Positions 53,531 through 61,411 of a DNA stretch of 64,000 nucleotides are shown here, piece by piece. The DNA is from a candidate division Zixibacteria bacterium RBG-1. Lineage in GTDB: Bacteria; Zixibacteria; MSB-5A5; DSPP01; RBG-1. A model generated the notes under the pieces. That model saw only the letters and a program-made list of their open reading frames with translations. It searched no databases and was not told the origin of the DNA. Location: NCBI GenBank assembly GCA_000447245.1, contig AUYT01000001.1, positions 976,001 to 1,040,000 of the forward strand. Reading direction: 5' to 3'. The stretch's first letter is position 1; the number at the start of each line of letters is the position of its first letter. Made by a program: the position numbers and the translations under genes.

Positions 53531-54268
53531 CTATATATATTGTCCTCCGTCAATTTTTATCACTTCCCCGGTAATGTGTTTAGCTTTTTCAGAGCATAAA
53601 AATGTGACCAGATGAGCTACATTTTCTGGTTTTCCTATTCTTTTAAAAACAGTCTCATCCAAAGCCTGTTTTTTTATCTCTTCTGGTAGTTTTTGTATCA
53701 TTTCTGTTTCGATTAAGCCCGGAGCAATGGCATTTACATTGACATTGTATTTTCCCAATTCTTTAGCCACGGTTTTGGTCAGCCCGATTATACCGGCTTT
53801 GGCAGCTGCATAATTAGCTTGTCCGAATTTGCCTCTTAGGCCATTAATAGAAGCGATATTCACAATTTTCCCAGAATTTTGCTCTTTGAAAATCGGTGCC
53901 ACAGCCCGAATATAGTTAAAACATCCTTTCAAATCGGTATCCAATACTTTGTCCCACATCTCTTCGGTCATTTTCCAGACCACCTCATCCCAGTTGATTC
54001 CGGCATTGTTGATCAGTATCTCAATTCCGCCTAATTTTTCGACTACTTGTGCCACAGTTTTTTCAGCTTCAGATAATATGGAAACGTCACTTTCAAGGGA
54101 TAGACATTTTCTCCCTAAAGATTCTACCTGTCTTTTTATCTCTTTATTTTCTGGTCCTACATAAGTGAAAGCTACCTCAGCCCCGTTTTTTGCTAAATCT
54201 AAAACAATGGCTTGACCGATTCCGGCACTTCCACCCGTGACCACAGCCCTTTTGTTTTTTAATTCCAT
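53531..54268 (-). CDS. SDR dehydrogenase, probable 3-hydroxyacyl-CoA (3-hydroxypimeloyl-CoA) dehydrogenase
   Basis: 245 residues of the classical short-chain dehydrogenase/FabG-PhaB type: TGGSAGIGQAI for NAD(P), NNAGINWD, catalytic S in NIASING and YAAAK with Y and K. It would oxidise the 3-hydroxyacyl-CoA produced by ring opening to a 3-oxoacyl-CoA for the adjacent thiolase. FabG or acetoacetyl-CoA reductase roles are alternatives, but the operon favours degradation. Confidence 0.82.
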   Translation of the reverse strand: MELKNKRAVVTGGSAGIGQAIVLDLAKNGAEVAFTYVGPENKEIKRQVESLGRKCLSLESDVSILSEAEKTVAQVVEKLGGIEILINNAGINWDEVVWKMTEEMWDKVLDTDLKGCFNYIRAVAPIFKEQNSGKIVNIASINGLRGKFGQANYAAAKAGIIGLTKTVAKELGKYNVNVNAIAPGLIETEMIQKLPEEIKKQALDETVFKRIGKPENVAHLVTFLCSEKAKHITGEVIKIDGGQYI

Positions 54269-54313
54269 TAGGTTTAGGGTTTTGACTTCCCAAAAAATTT
54301 CTGAGCTTATAAT

Positions 54314-55270
54314 TTATTTCAACTCATTTCCGCATTTTCCACAAAATTCAAATTCTTGTGGGATTCCCTTTGCCCCACATTTTTTACAATCTAAAGCATA
54401 AGGGCCCCATAAAAATTCGCTGGATTTCCCTTCAGCCGCCAAATTTCTTAATTTCAGATAGTCTACTTTTCTTTTTTCCACAAAAGCCTGCATTCCTTCA
54501 TTCGGTTCTAAGGAAGTAAAATGCAAAGCCAGCCAATCCCGGGCATGCCCAATGGTATTATGCCAGGCGAGCTCTTTCCAGAAATTGACCTGAGCTTTGG
54601 TGTAGCGGGTGCATTCCGGAAATTTATCCAAAAGTTTCTGGCACATCTGGAAGACCGCTTCATCTAATTTTTCATAAGGGACCACCTGATTCACCAGGCC
54701 CCATTCTAAGGCTTGTCTGGCTGGGATTCTTTCATTCAATAAAAGCATATATCTGGCTCTTCGGTCTCCAACCATAATCGGAAGCCACTGGGTAGCACCT
54801 CCGCAAGCCACAGAGCCGACATTAGTTCCGATTTGTCCCAAATAAGCATTTTCGGCCATAATGGCTAAGTCACAGGCCATCTGAGATTCATTCCCACCAC
54901 CTACGGCCATTCCATTGATCCGGGCAATGGTGGGCTTTCCTAAATTGAGTAAGCTCTCCAGATAAGCCCGGAAAAGTCCCATATATTTCCAATAGTCCCG
55001 AGGTTTTTTGGTGTAAATGGCAGAATATTCTTTGACATCTCCCCCAGTACAGAAAGCTTTGTCACCTGCTCCGGTAAAAACCACCACTCCTATAGAATCA
55101 TCCCAAGAAGCATCTTGAAAAGCTAAAATTAGCTCTTTGAGAGCTTGGGTGTTATAAGCGTTATGAAATTCCGGACGATTTAGAGTAACTTTTGCCACCC
55201 AGTCTTTCTTTTCATAAATAATTTCCTTGAAGTTAAATTTTTCGGGTGAGGTGGGTTGGAAATCTGACAT
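54314..55270 (-). CDS. Oah/BamA-like crotonase (ring-opening hydrolase) with C-terminal zinc ribbon
   Basis: 318 residues from ATG 55270, behind GGAGAGGAG. The core segment GDKAFCTGGDVKEYSAIY...RDYWKYMGLF closely resembles 6-oxocyclohex-1-ene-1-carbonyl-CoA hydrolase (Oah/BamA/BzdY), and more weakly MenB. Unlike those I remember, it lacks a roughly 50-residue insert before the KLLDKFPECT stretch. It also ends in a zinc ribbon with C295, C298, C310 and C313. It would open the ring of 6-oxocyclohexene-carbonyl-CoA. It heads the minus-strand operon with SDR, thiolase and hydratase. Confidence 0.68.
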   Translation of the reverse strand: MSDFQPTSPEKFNFKEIIYEKKDWVAKVTLNRPEFHNAYNTQALKELILAFQDASWDDSIGVVVFTGAGDKAFCTGGDVKEYSAIYTKKPRDYWKYMGLFRAYLESLLNLGKPTIARINGMAVGGGNESQMACDLAIMAENAYLGQIGTNVGSVACGGATQWLPIMVGDRRARYMLLLNERIPARQALEWGLVNQVVPYEKLDEAVFQMCQKLLDKFPECTRYTKAQVNFWKELAWHNTIGHARDWLALHFTSLEPNEGMQAFVEKRKVDYLKLRNLAAEGKSSEFLWGPYALDCKKCGAKGIPQEFEFCGKCGNELK

Positions 55271-55288
55271 ATTTTCTCCTCTCCTTTT

Positions 55289-55357
55289 CGGACCTAAGGT
55301 CCGTTTTAATCTCCTGTTGCTTGTGAAAAAAGTAACAAATCTCTTGCTTTTTGTCAA
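55289..55357 (-). promoter_or_regulatory. Promoter and palindromic operator of the Oah operon
   Basis: On the minus strand, TTGACA (55352-55357) and TACTTT (55329-55334) are 17 bases apart. Downstream, CGGACCT/AGGTCCG form a palindrome centred on one base at 55289-55303, just before the ribosome site. It differs from the tetR palindrome, so another regulator may act. The rest of 55358-55597 shows no gene. Confidence 0.65.
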
Positions 55358-55597
55358 CCAAGTTTTTTGAAAAATCTCGCTAGAAGGATTTTACTTATCC
55401 AAAAGGGAAGGTCTACCTCTGCTTCAATTGTGTTTAAACTGACCTTCTGCTTCTGCACCCCGAAATTCAATATTTTAAAAAAGCTAAGCTGTGACTACTT
55501 TTAACTATTGATTTGACCTAGTCGGATTAATTTGTCTTTTGATTAGGATAATCTTGGTTTCTCACTCGGAAGAGCTTACCTTGATTTTAAACCCAGA

Positions 55598-56097
55598 TTA
55601 AGCGGTTTCAATTATGGTCGAACCATTTGGAATCTGGTTCACTGTTATGGTTTTTCCCTTTGTCTGAATTTCAATATCCTGTCCAACTTCTACCTGGCCA
55701 CCTTTAAGCACTTTACCAAACAACCCCTCTAATGGGAAAATGCATCTTCCGCTGATCTTCATTATCTCACAACCAAGGTGGCATTTTTTACCTTTTTGAG
55801 TTATTTCAATAATAATCTCATTCCCGATTTTCAACCTATCTCCGATTTGTAGGGCCAATAAATCAACTCCTGAAGTAGCAATATTTTCAGCAAAATCACC
55901 AAAAGAAACTTTTAAATTCCACTTTTGTTTAGCTTTTTCTATACTTTCGCTGGCTAAGAAAGAAACTTGCCGATACCAATTACCAGCATGAGCATCATTT
56001 TCTATTCCAAAATTTTCAATTAAACGGGCTTCGCCCACATTTTTCTTGCGGGTCCCTTTTTTTCACTAAGGCAGACAGCTTCCACTTTTCCCTTCAT
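55598..56097 (-). pseudogene. MOSC-domain protein, broken by a one-base frameshift
   Basis: ATG 56097 overlaps the moeA stop (ATGA) and begins MKGKVEAVCLSEKKG, a typical MOSC start. The frame is lost at an A7 run (56057-56063). One extra A would join it to the second frame, which continues TRKKNVGEARLIENFGIENDAHAGNWYRQVSFL, with MOSC features such as KKCHLGCEIMKISGRC. Repaired, it would be about 166 residues. MOSC proteins handle sulfur on molybdenum cofactor. This could be a true mutation, slippage or a sequencing error. Confidence 0.75.
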
Positions 56098-57317
56098 AAT
56101 TTATTCCTCCAAGGCAAGAGGTGAACCTCTACCAAACTATTTTTTTTAATTTCACTTATGTTTTCTGGCCCTAGGACTAAACAATCACCCCAGGCAAAGG
56201 TTTGTAACATGTGAGAGCCTTGCTTTTCAGAAATAGTAACTGTCGGTGGATGACTGTTTCCGTTCAACTTTCCACGCCAAAAGCAGCTTAAGTTTTGATT
56301 CTTTTTAAGAGTTTTGCTAAGCTTACCTTGAATGGTTGGCAAGCTAATCTCTTTTTTACCCATTGATTTCAAAATGACTGGTCTGATGTATTCATAAAAC
56401 ACTACCAAACAAGCTGCTGGATTTCCTGGAATTCCAAAGACCATAGTTTTTCCTTTTTTCCCAAAATACAAAGGTTTTCCAGGTTTCTGAGCTACTTTCC
56501 AGAAAATCTGTTGAACGCTAAGAGACTTTAAAATCCTTTTCACATAATCATAATCTCCGACTAAAATACCGCCTGAGATTAAAACCATATCCGAGTTGCG
56601 TATCGCTTTAGACAAATTTCTTTTCAGACTAGTAAAATCATCTGGGCTTTTTAGAGTGTTTACTGCGTCTATTCCACATTCCCTCAAAGCTGCTTTTAAA
56701 CTGATTGAATTGGAATCAAAGATTTTCCCAAAAACTAATTTTTTGTTGGAAGTTACCAGTTCATCCCCTGTGGTAATAATGGTTATAATCGGTGGTTTGA
56801 ATACTTTTACTAGCTTAATACCCACTGTAGCTAAAAAACCCAAAGCGGCTGGATTGAGAACCATAAATTTTTTCAAAGCTAAATTACCTTTTTTTATCTC
56901 TTCTCCTTGGAAACGAATATTTTCACCCGGTTGTACTTCTTTTTTAATTAAGACTTTTCCGTTTTCTTCGAAAGTTTCTTCTTTAGTAACCACCGAATCG
57001 GCACCTTGCGGAAGAGGGGCTCCGGTCATGATTTTAATGGTTTCTTTGCCTTTTAAAATCTGCTTGGCAAAACTTCCAGCTTTTACCGAACCAATAAGTT
57101 TAAGAGCAAGGGGATTATCTTCGGTTGCAGCTTTAGTCTGTTTACTTTTAACGGCATAGCCATCCATAGCGGAATTGGTGAATGAGGGGACATCATTCAA
57201 AGCATAAATATCTTTTGCTAATACTAAACCAACTGCTTCTTCCAAAGGCAATTTTACAGTTCCAAAGAGAGTGGTATTTTTCAAGACCAAATTCTTAGCT
57301 TTGGCTACTGAAATCAT
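56094..57317 (-). CDS. moeA: Molybdopterin molybdenumtransferase
   Basis: 407 residues. MoeA motifs: FTNSAMDGYAVKS, MTGAPLPQGADSVV, ITTGDEL, ISGGILVGDYDYVK and FGIPGNPAACLVVF. It inserts molybdate into adenylylated molybdopterin in the cytoplasm. It overlaps the upstream permease and the downstream MOSC frame by four bases each, within one Moco operon. Confidence 0.93.
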   Translation of the reverse strand: MISVAKAKNLVLKNTTLFGTVKLPLEEAVGLVLAKDIYALNDVPSFTNSAMDGYAVKSKQTKAATEDNPLALKLIGSVKAGSFAKQILKGKETIKIMTGAPLPQGADSVVTKEETFEENGKVLIKKEVQPGENIRFQGEEIKKGNLALKKFMVLNPAALGFLATVGIKLVKVFKPPIITIITTGDELVTSNKKLVFGKIFDSNSISLKAALRECGIDAVNTLKSPDDFTSLKRNLSKAIRNSDMVLISGGILVGDYDYVKRILKSLSVQQIFWKVAQKPGKPLYFGKKGKTMVFGIPGNPAACLVVFYEYIRPVILKSMGKKEISLPTIQGKLSKTLKKNQNLSCFWRGKLNGNSHPPTVTISEKQGSHMLQTFAWGDCLVLGPENISEIKKNSLVEVHLLPWRNKL

Positions 57318-58060
57318 AAGGCCTTTACTCCAATAATAAATGAAGCGAACATCAGCACTATTCCTAAAACTTTTTGAACCAATTTAGTTGAAAATAAAGT
57401 AGAACCAGCATAGGAACCTAAAACTCCTCCCAACAAAACTACAGCCACTAAAGGTAGCCAGGTTGTTAAATCCGGTATTTGTTTAGTTAAATGTGCTAAT
57501 AACCCAGAGAAAGAATTAAGAAAGATAAAGGCACTGGTCAGGGCAGCAGTTTGTTTGGCGTTAGTCCAACCAATTGCTAACAAAACTGGTGCCAAAAAGA
57601 TTCCACCCCCAATCCCTAATGAACCTGCCAAAAATCCTAAAACCATTCCAATGCCACAGGCAACTATAAATTTTTTGTAACTGGAAGATTTTTTGACCGA
57701 AGGATTAATTTCACGTGAGAAAAGGATCCAAATGGCACTCAGAAATAGGACTAATCCCAAAAGAAGGTAAAAAGACTTTTCTGAGAAAGGCACAAGTCCT
57801 CCTACAAAAGCTGCTGGAACTGAAGCCAATACCAAGGGTAAAAGTAATCGCATTTGAAAATATCCAGACTTAAAATATCCCAGCCAAGAGCTAGCCGAGA
57901 CAATCAGATTCAGTGAAAGAGCAATAGTGGGAATAGCTGAATAAGGGACACCGCTAACTGCCAAAGCAGCGATATAAGCCGAGCCACCTCCTAATCCAAC
58001 TGAGGAATAGATAAAAGAGATGACAAAAAATAGAGGAGTTAGAATAAATAAGGGACTCAT
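57314..58060 (-). CDS. TauE/SafE-family (TSUP) membrane permease
   Basis: 248 residues with about eight hydrophobic helices. Paired glycine-rich motifs GLGGGSAYIAALA and SLGIGGGIFLAPVLL mark the TSUP/TauE-SafE family, which exports or imports sulfite, sulfonates and similar anions. It is locked between moaC-moaB and moeA by ATGA overlaps, so it may move a sulfur compound or oxyanion linked to Moco synthesis. Substrate unknown. Confidence 0.85.
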   Translation of the reverse strand: MSPLFILTPLFFVISFIYSSVGLGGGSAYIAALAVSGVPYSAIPTIALSLNLIVSASSWLGYFKSGYFQMRLLLPLVLASVPAAFVGGLVPFSEKSFYLLLGLVLFLSAIWILFSREINPSVKKSSSYKKFIVACGIGMVLGFLAGSLGIGGGIFLAPVLLAIGWTNAKQTAALTSAFIFLNSFSGLLAHLTKQIPDLTTWLPLVAVVLLGGVLGSYAGSTLFSTKLVQKVLGIVLMFASFIIGVKAL

Positions 58061-58971
58061 TCTTTGTGACCTCCACCCCAGATCATTTTGAAAGCATGTA
58101 GGACTGCCGGTAAAAAACAGTCTAAGGATTCTCGAACACCATTGGAACTGCCGGGAAGATTAATAATCAAAGTTTTTCCTTTTACTCCAGCCAGACCTCT
58201 GGAAAGCATAGAATAAGGAGTTCTTTTTTGTCCGAAGGCTCGAGCTGCCTCAACTATACCTGGAACTTCCTTCTCTATCACTTTTCTGGTAGCTTCTACG
58301 GTTACATCGCTGGGACCTAAGCCAGCACCTCCGGTGGTTACAATCAAATCAACTTTTTCTTTTTCCACCAAGTTTAATAACTCTGCCCTAATTTTTTCTT
58401 CATCATCCGGCAGGATTTCATATTTAACCACCGCTATCGGTTGCTCTTTTAATCTTTCTACAATTATTTGGCCAGATTTATCTTTTCTTTTACCTTCAAA
58501 AGTTGAAGTAGATAAAACTAACACCGCAGCTTTCAATGGAGGTTGAAAGCTTTCGATAAAATCAGTTATCCCTCCGGTTTTCCGACTCAGCTTAATGGAT
58601 TGAATCTCTATAGAGTCGTCTAACGGTTTGAGCATATCATAAATAGTTAAAGCTGCTACAGTAACAGCTGTCAGGGCTTCCATTTCTACCCCGGTTTTCC
58701 AAACTGCTTTTACGCTGGATTCAACCACCATCTCTTCTTTGGTAACTGATATCTCCATCTCCACATAATCGAGGGGTATTGGATGACAAAGGGGAATTAG
58801 TTCACTGGTGCGTTTGGCAGCCAAAATTCCGGCGGTTTTAGCTATCTCGATAACATTTCCTTTTGGAACCTTATTTTCTCTTATTAAGCTTAAAGTCTCA
58901 GGTTTAGCCCAGACTCTGGCAATAGCCCCAGCGGTTCTTAAGCTCTCGAATTTGTTAGAGACATCTTTCAT
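58057..58971 (-). CDS. moaCB: Fused MoaC-MoaB molybdopterin biosynthesis protein
   Basis: About 304 residues from ATG 58971, one base after the moaA stop and behind AGGTGG. The N-terminal half is MoaC (MKDVSNKFESLRTAGAIA; LIPLCHPIPLDYVEM; GVEMEALTAVTVAALTIYDM), which with MoaA makes cyclic pyranopterin. The C-terminal half (about 155 onward) is MoaB/MogA-like (VTTGGAGLGPSDVTVEAT; LPGSSNGVRESLD), which adenylylates molybdopterin. The fusion couples early and late steps and is known in some bacteria. Confidence 0.9.
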   Translation of the reverse strand: MKDVSNKFESLRTAGAIARVWAKPETLSLIRENKVPKGNVIEIAKTAGILAAKRTSELIPLCHPIPLDYVEMEISVTKEEMVVESSVKAVWKTGVEMEALTAVTVAALTIYDMLKPLDDSIEIQSIKLSRKTGGITDFIESFQPPLKAAVLVLSTSTFEGKRKDKSGQIIVERLKEQPIAVVKYEILPDDEEKIRAELLNLVEKEKVDLIVTTGGAGLGPSDVTVEATRKVIEKEVPGIVEAARAFGQKRTPYSMLSRGLAGVKGKTLIINLPGSSNGVRESLDCFLPAVLHAFKMIWGGGHKE

Positions 58972-58972
58972 A

Positions 58973-59944
58973 TTACCCACCTACATTTCTCATTAAAATT
59001 TCTTTGGTTTCAGTTTTCTGGGCTAAATAAGGATTGTATTCCGGCTTAGATTGTACTGCCTTAATTATTACTTCTGCTATTTTTTCATCTGGGGAGCCAT
59101 CCCTCAACAGAGGTAAAATTCTATACTCAATATTAGAAAAAAGACAAGGTCTTATTCCTCCCCAAGATGTCAGTCGAATTCTGGAACAACCAGAACAAAA
59201 TGGCTCACTTAAGGTAGGAATAAATCCGATTCTTCCCCCATTCTCAATTTCATAAACTGTGGCTACTCCATTTCCATCTGTTAGTTTTAGGGTGTAAGAT
59301 TTAGCAATAATTTCTTTCGCTTCATTTAAAGGGATAAATAGTTTTTGGTTCCAGCCATTGCCGCACAATGGCATAAATTCGATGAATCTGACTTCCAGTT
59401 TTTTAATTTGAGAAAATTGAACAAAATCCAGAATTTCTGGGTCATTAAAACCTCTTAAAGACACGGTGTTGACTTTGACTTTCATTCCTAAGTTTTGGGC
59501 TTTATCAATTCCTAAAAGCACTTTAGAAAGCTCTCCGCCACCGGTTATTTCTCTAAATCTATCAGGTTGTAAACTATCCACCGAAACATTTACTCTTTTC
59601 AACCCAGCTTGGAATAATTTCTCAGACAAACTACTTAATAAAATTCCATTAGTGGTTAAAGAGAGGTCTTCTAACTCTGGTATTTCAGATAACTTTCTGA
59701 TAAGCTCAACAATTCCCTTACGAACTAAGGGTTCCCCACCTGTTAACTTGATTTTTTGGACACCTAATCCTACCGTAATCTTAGCAACTCTAAGAATCTC
59801 CTCAAATGTTAACAGCTTTTCTTTTGGAACTAACTTTATACCTTCCGGTGGGATGCAATAAAGGCAGGATAAATTGCAGCGATCGGTGACTGAAATTCTT
59901 AGATATTCAATTTTTCTGCCATATTTATCAATTAAATTTTTCAA
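58973..59944 (-). CDS. moaA: GTP 3',8-cyclase MoaA
   Basis: 323 residues from a TTG start behind AAGGAG. Radical-SAM cysteines lie in RCNLSCLYC (Cx3Cx2C), and the second cluster cysteines in FCSGCSRIRLTSWGGIRPC (Cx2Cx13C). It converts GTP to 3',8-cyclo-GTP, the first committed step of Moco synthesis. It is the first complete gene of the operon; a mobA remnant lies upstream. Confidence 0.94.
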   Translation of the reverse strand: MKNLIDKYGRKIEYLRISVTDRCNLSCLYCIPPEGIKLVPKEKLLTFEEILRVAKITVGLGVQKIKLTGGEPLVRKGIVELIRKLSEIPELEDLSLTTNGILLSSLSEKLFQAGLKRVNVSVDSLQPDRFREITGGGELSKVLLGIDKAQNLGMKVKVNTVSLRGFNDPEILDFVQFSQIKKLEVRFIEFMPLCGNGWNQKLFIPLNEAKEIIAKSYTLKLTDGNGVATVYEIENGGRIGFIPTLSEPFCSGCSRIRLTSWGGIRPCLFSNIEYRILPLLRDGSPDEKIAEVIIKAVQSKPEYNPYLAQKTETKEILMRNVGG

Positions 59945-60006
59945 TTTATCTCCTTTCCAAGCACGGGAGGTTAAGCCGTTTCCGGCTTAGCCCTTTCGGC
60001 TTTGGC

Positions 60007-60246
60007 TCATACCACCAAGGCAACAGAATCCAAAGCTCGGAGATTTTTTAAAAATTTGTAATCCTCCGGTGTATTAACATTAAAAAACAAAAAATCTGTA
60101 TCATCCTCATTAAACTTATTTTCCACTTTCGCTATTTTGATTCTCAACTTGGGGTTTTTCAAAAGAGAAAGTAAAGAAAAGTTTCCTTGTTGAAGTTGTT
60201 CTTCAATCAATAGTCTGTCCCTTTGAAAAGCGCTTCTCAATCCCAC
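60007..60246 (-). pseudogene. C-terminal remnant of a MobA-like guanylyltransferase
   Basis: 79 residues open from a GTG, with a TAG three codons upstream. The end reads FLFFNVNTPEDYKFLKNL, a motif typical of MobA C-termini. The N-terminal GG-S-RMG-type nucleotide site, expected in the first third of a ~200-residue enzyme, is missing. It looks like the tail of a deleted mobA. Confidence 0.6.
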
Positions 60247-60431
60247 TTCCTTCTAAATGGTATATTTCCTCCGAAGGAAGTAACTTAAACAGTGAAACCT
60301 GACATAGAAAACAGTTGGGCATCTTTGACCTTTACTAAAATATAGGAGTAGAATTTTTAAAAGCAAACATAAATGCTCTAAAGGGGGGATAAAATATAGG
60401 GTGGTGAATAAAACTAGCGTATTTTTTGAGC

Positions 60432-60459
60432 TTGACTTTTGAATGAAAAATTTTATTTT
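60432..60459 (+). promoter_or_regulatory. Promoter of tRNA-Phe
   Basis: TTGACT (60432-60437) and TATTTT (60454-60459) with a 16-base spacer, almost identical to the promoter at 37011-37038. Transcription would begin about ten bases before the mature tRNA. Confidence 0.75.
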
Positions 60460-60476
60460 GCTAAATCTAAAACGAT

Positions 60477-60552
<76 letters not shown>

Positions 60553-60559
60553 TTAAAAG

Positions 60560-60625
60560 CAGGGATTAGGGACTAAGGATTAAGGATTGTTTTTTTAATC
60601 CCTGATCCCTAATCCTTAATCCCTG
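60560..60625 (+). repeat. Long hairpin of GGATTA-like heptamers between tRNA genes
   Basis: Two 29-base arms (60560-60588 and 60597-60625) are complementary at 24 of 29 positions plus two G-T pairs, around a T-rich loop. Each arm is itself a run of AGGATTA/GGGATTA-like units. It may stop or process the tRNA transcript. Confidence 0.7.
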
Positions 60626-60634
60626 TCTTGTTCC

Positions 60635-60707
60635 GCCACCGTAGCTCAGTTGGTAGAGCAAGGGTTTCGTAAACCCTAGGTCACCCGTTCGATTCGGGTC
60701 GGTGGCT
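60635..60707 (+). tRNA. tRNA-Thr (CGT)
   Basis: Acceptor GCCACCG pairs with CGGTGGC, anticodon loop TTCGTAA (anticodon CGT), and T arm ACCCG TTCGATT CGGGT. CCA is not encoded. Its 3' half is repeated at 61278-61313. Confidence 0.92.
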
Positions 60708-60767
60708 GTGGATTTTCGAAGAAAAAAAGATTATTCTTTCTTAGATGCAAAAGAAGTGAGTTAATTT

Positions 60768-61274
60768 ATGTACGACAAACTAAAATCCATAGGTTGGACT
60801 ATTATAGGCACTGGCATCGTCCTTGCAATGATAATGCTTACAATTTTTTTTATAAAAGGGGGAGTATGGCTGGCCAGCAAGGTCCTTCCTTGGCTTCAGG
60901 TAATTATGTGGCTAGTTTTTACACTAGATATTCTGATAATTCTTCCTCTGGGAATTTTTAAAAAAACTAAGGGCGCTTCGGGTATTGCGCTTTTCTTGTC
61001 ATCATTTGTTTACGGTTTGACGCTCTGGTTGTGGGGATTATTGCTTACCTATATGATATGGGGAATTGTTCCAGTTATCATTGGATTGTTTATTATGGGT
61101 GTAGGTGTTGTCCCAATTGCAATGCTGGCAGTCGCTATCGAAGGTGACTGGGCAATTTTCTGGCAACTTATACTTCTTTTGGTCATAACAGTTGGTTCAA
61201 GAGCACTAGGCTATTATTTTACTCGACGGGCTGATGAATTAGCCTATCAATCAAGATTTGAAGAGGTACAATAA
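60768..61274 (+). CDS. Small polytopic membrane protein of unknown function
   Basis: 168 residues with four or five hydrophobic helices (starting MYDKLKSIGWTIIGTGIVLA). The soluble C-terminus is short and charged (FTRRADELAYQSRFEEVQ). I recognise no family. It is the only gene between the two copies of the tRNA-Thr 3' end, and its stop codon is three bases before the second copy. It may be cargo of a tiny tRNA-targeted insertion. Confidence 0.6.
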   Translation: MYDKLKSIGWTIIGTGIVLAMIMLTIFFIKGGVWLASKVLPWLQVIMWLVFTLDILIILPLGIFKKTKGASGIALFLSSFVYGLTLWLWGLLLTYMIWGIVPVIIGLFIMGVGVVPIAMLAVAIEGDWAIFWQLILLLVITVGSRALGYYFTRRADELAYQSRFEEVQ

Positions 61275-61277
61275 ACC

Positions 61278-61313
61278 ACCCTAGGTCACCCGTTCGATCC
61301 GGGTCGGTGGCTG
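61278..61313 (+). repeat. Second copy of the tRNA-Thr 3' end (possible attR)
   Basis: These 36 bases match 60673-60708 with one difference (C for T in the T loop). The spacing between copies is 605 bases. No 5' tRNA half is attached, so this copy is not a tRNA gene. Confidence 0.8.
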
Positions 61314-61411
61314 ATTATTTTCATAAAACAAAAAATTAAAAACTTCGGCGGAACGAGCTAGAATGATTAGTAAGATCTTTATGAAACCGGCAAAATTAAA
61401 TCAAAAACTTA

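Noticed and set aside
61278..61313. A second tRNA-Thr gene
   Set aside because: Only the 3' half is present; no acceptor 5' strand, D arm or anticodon arm.
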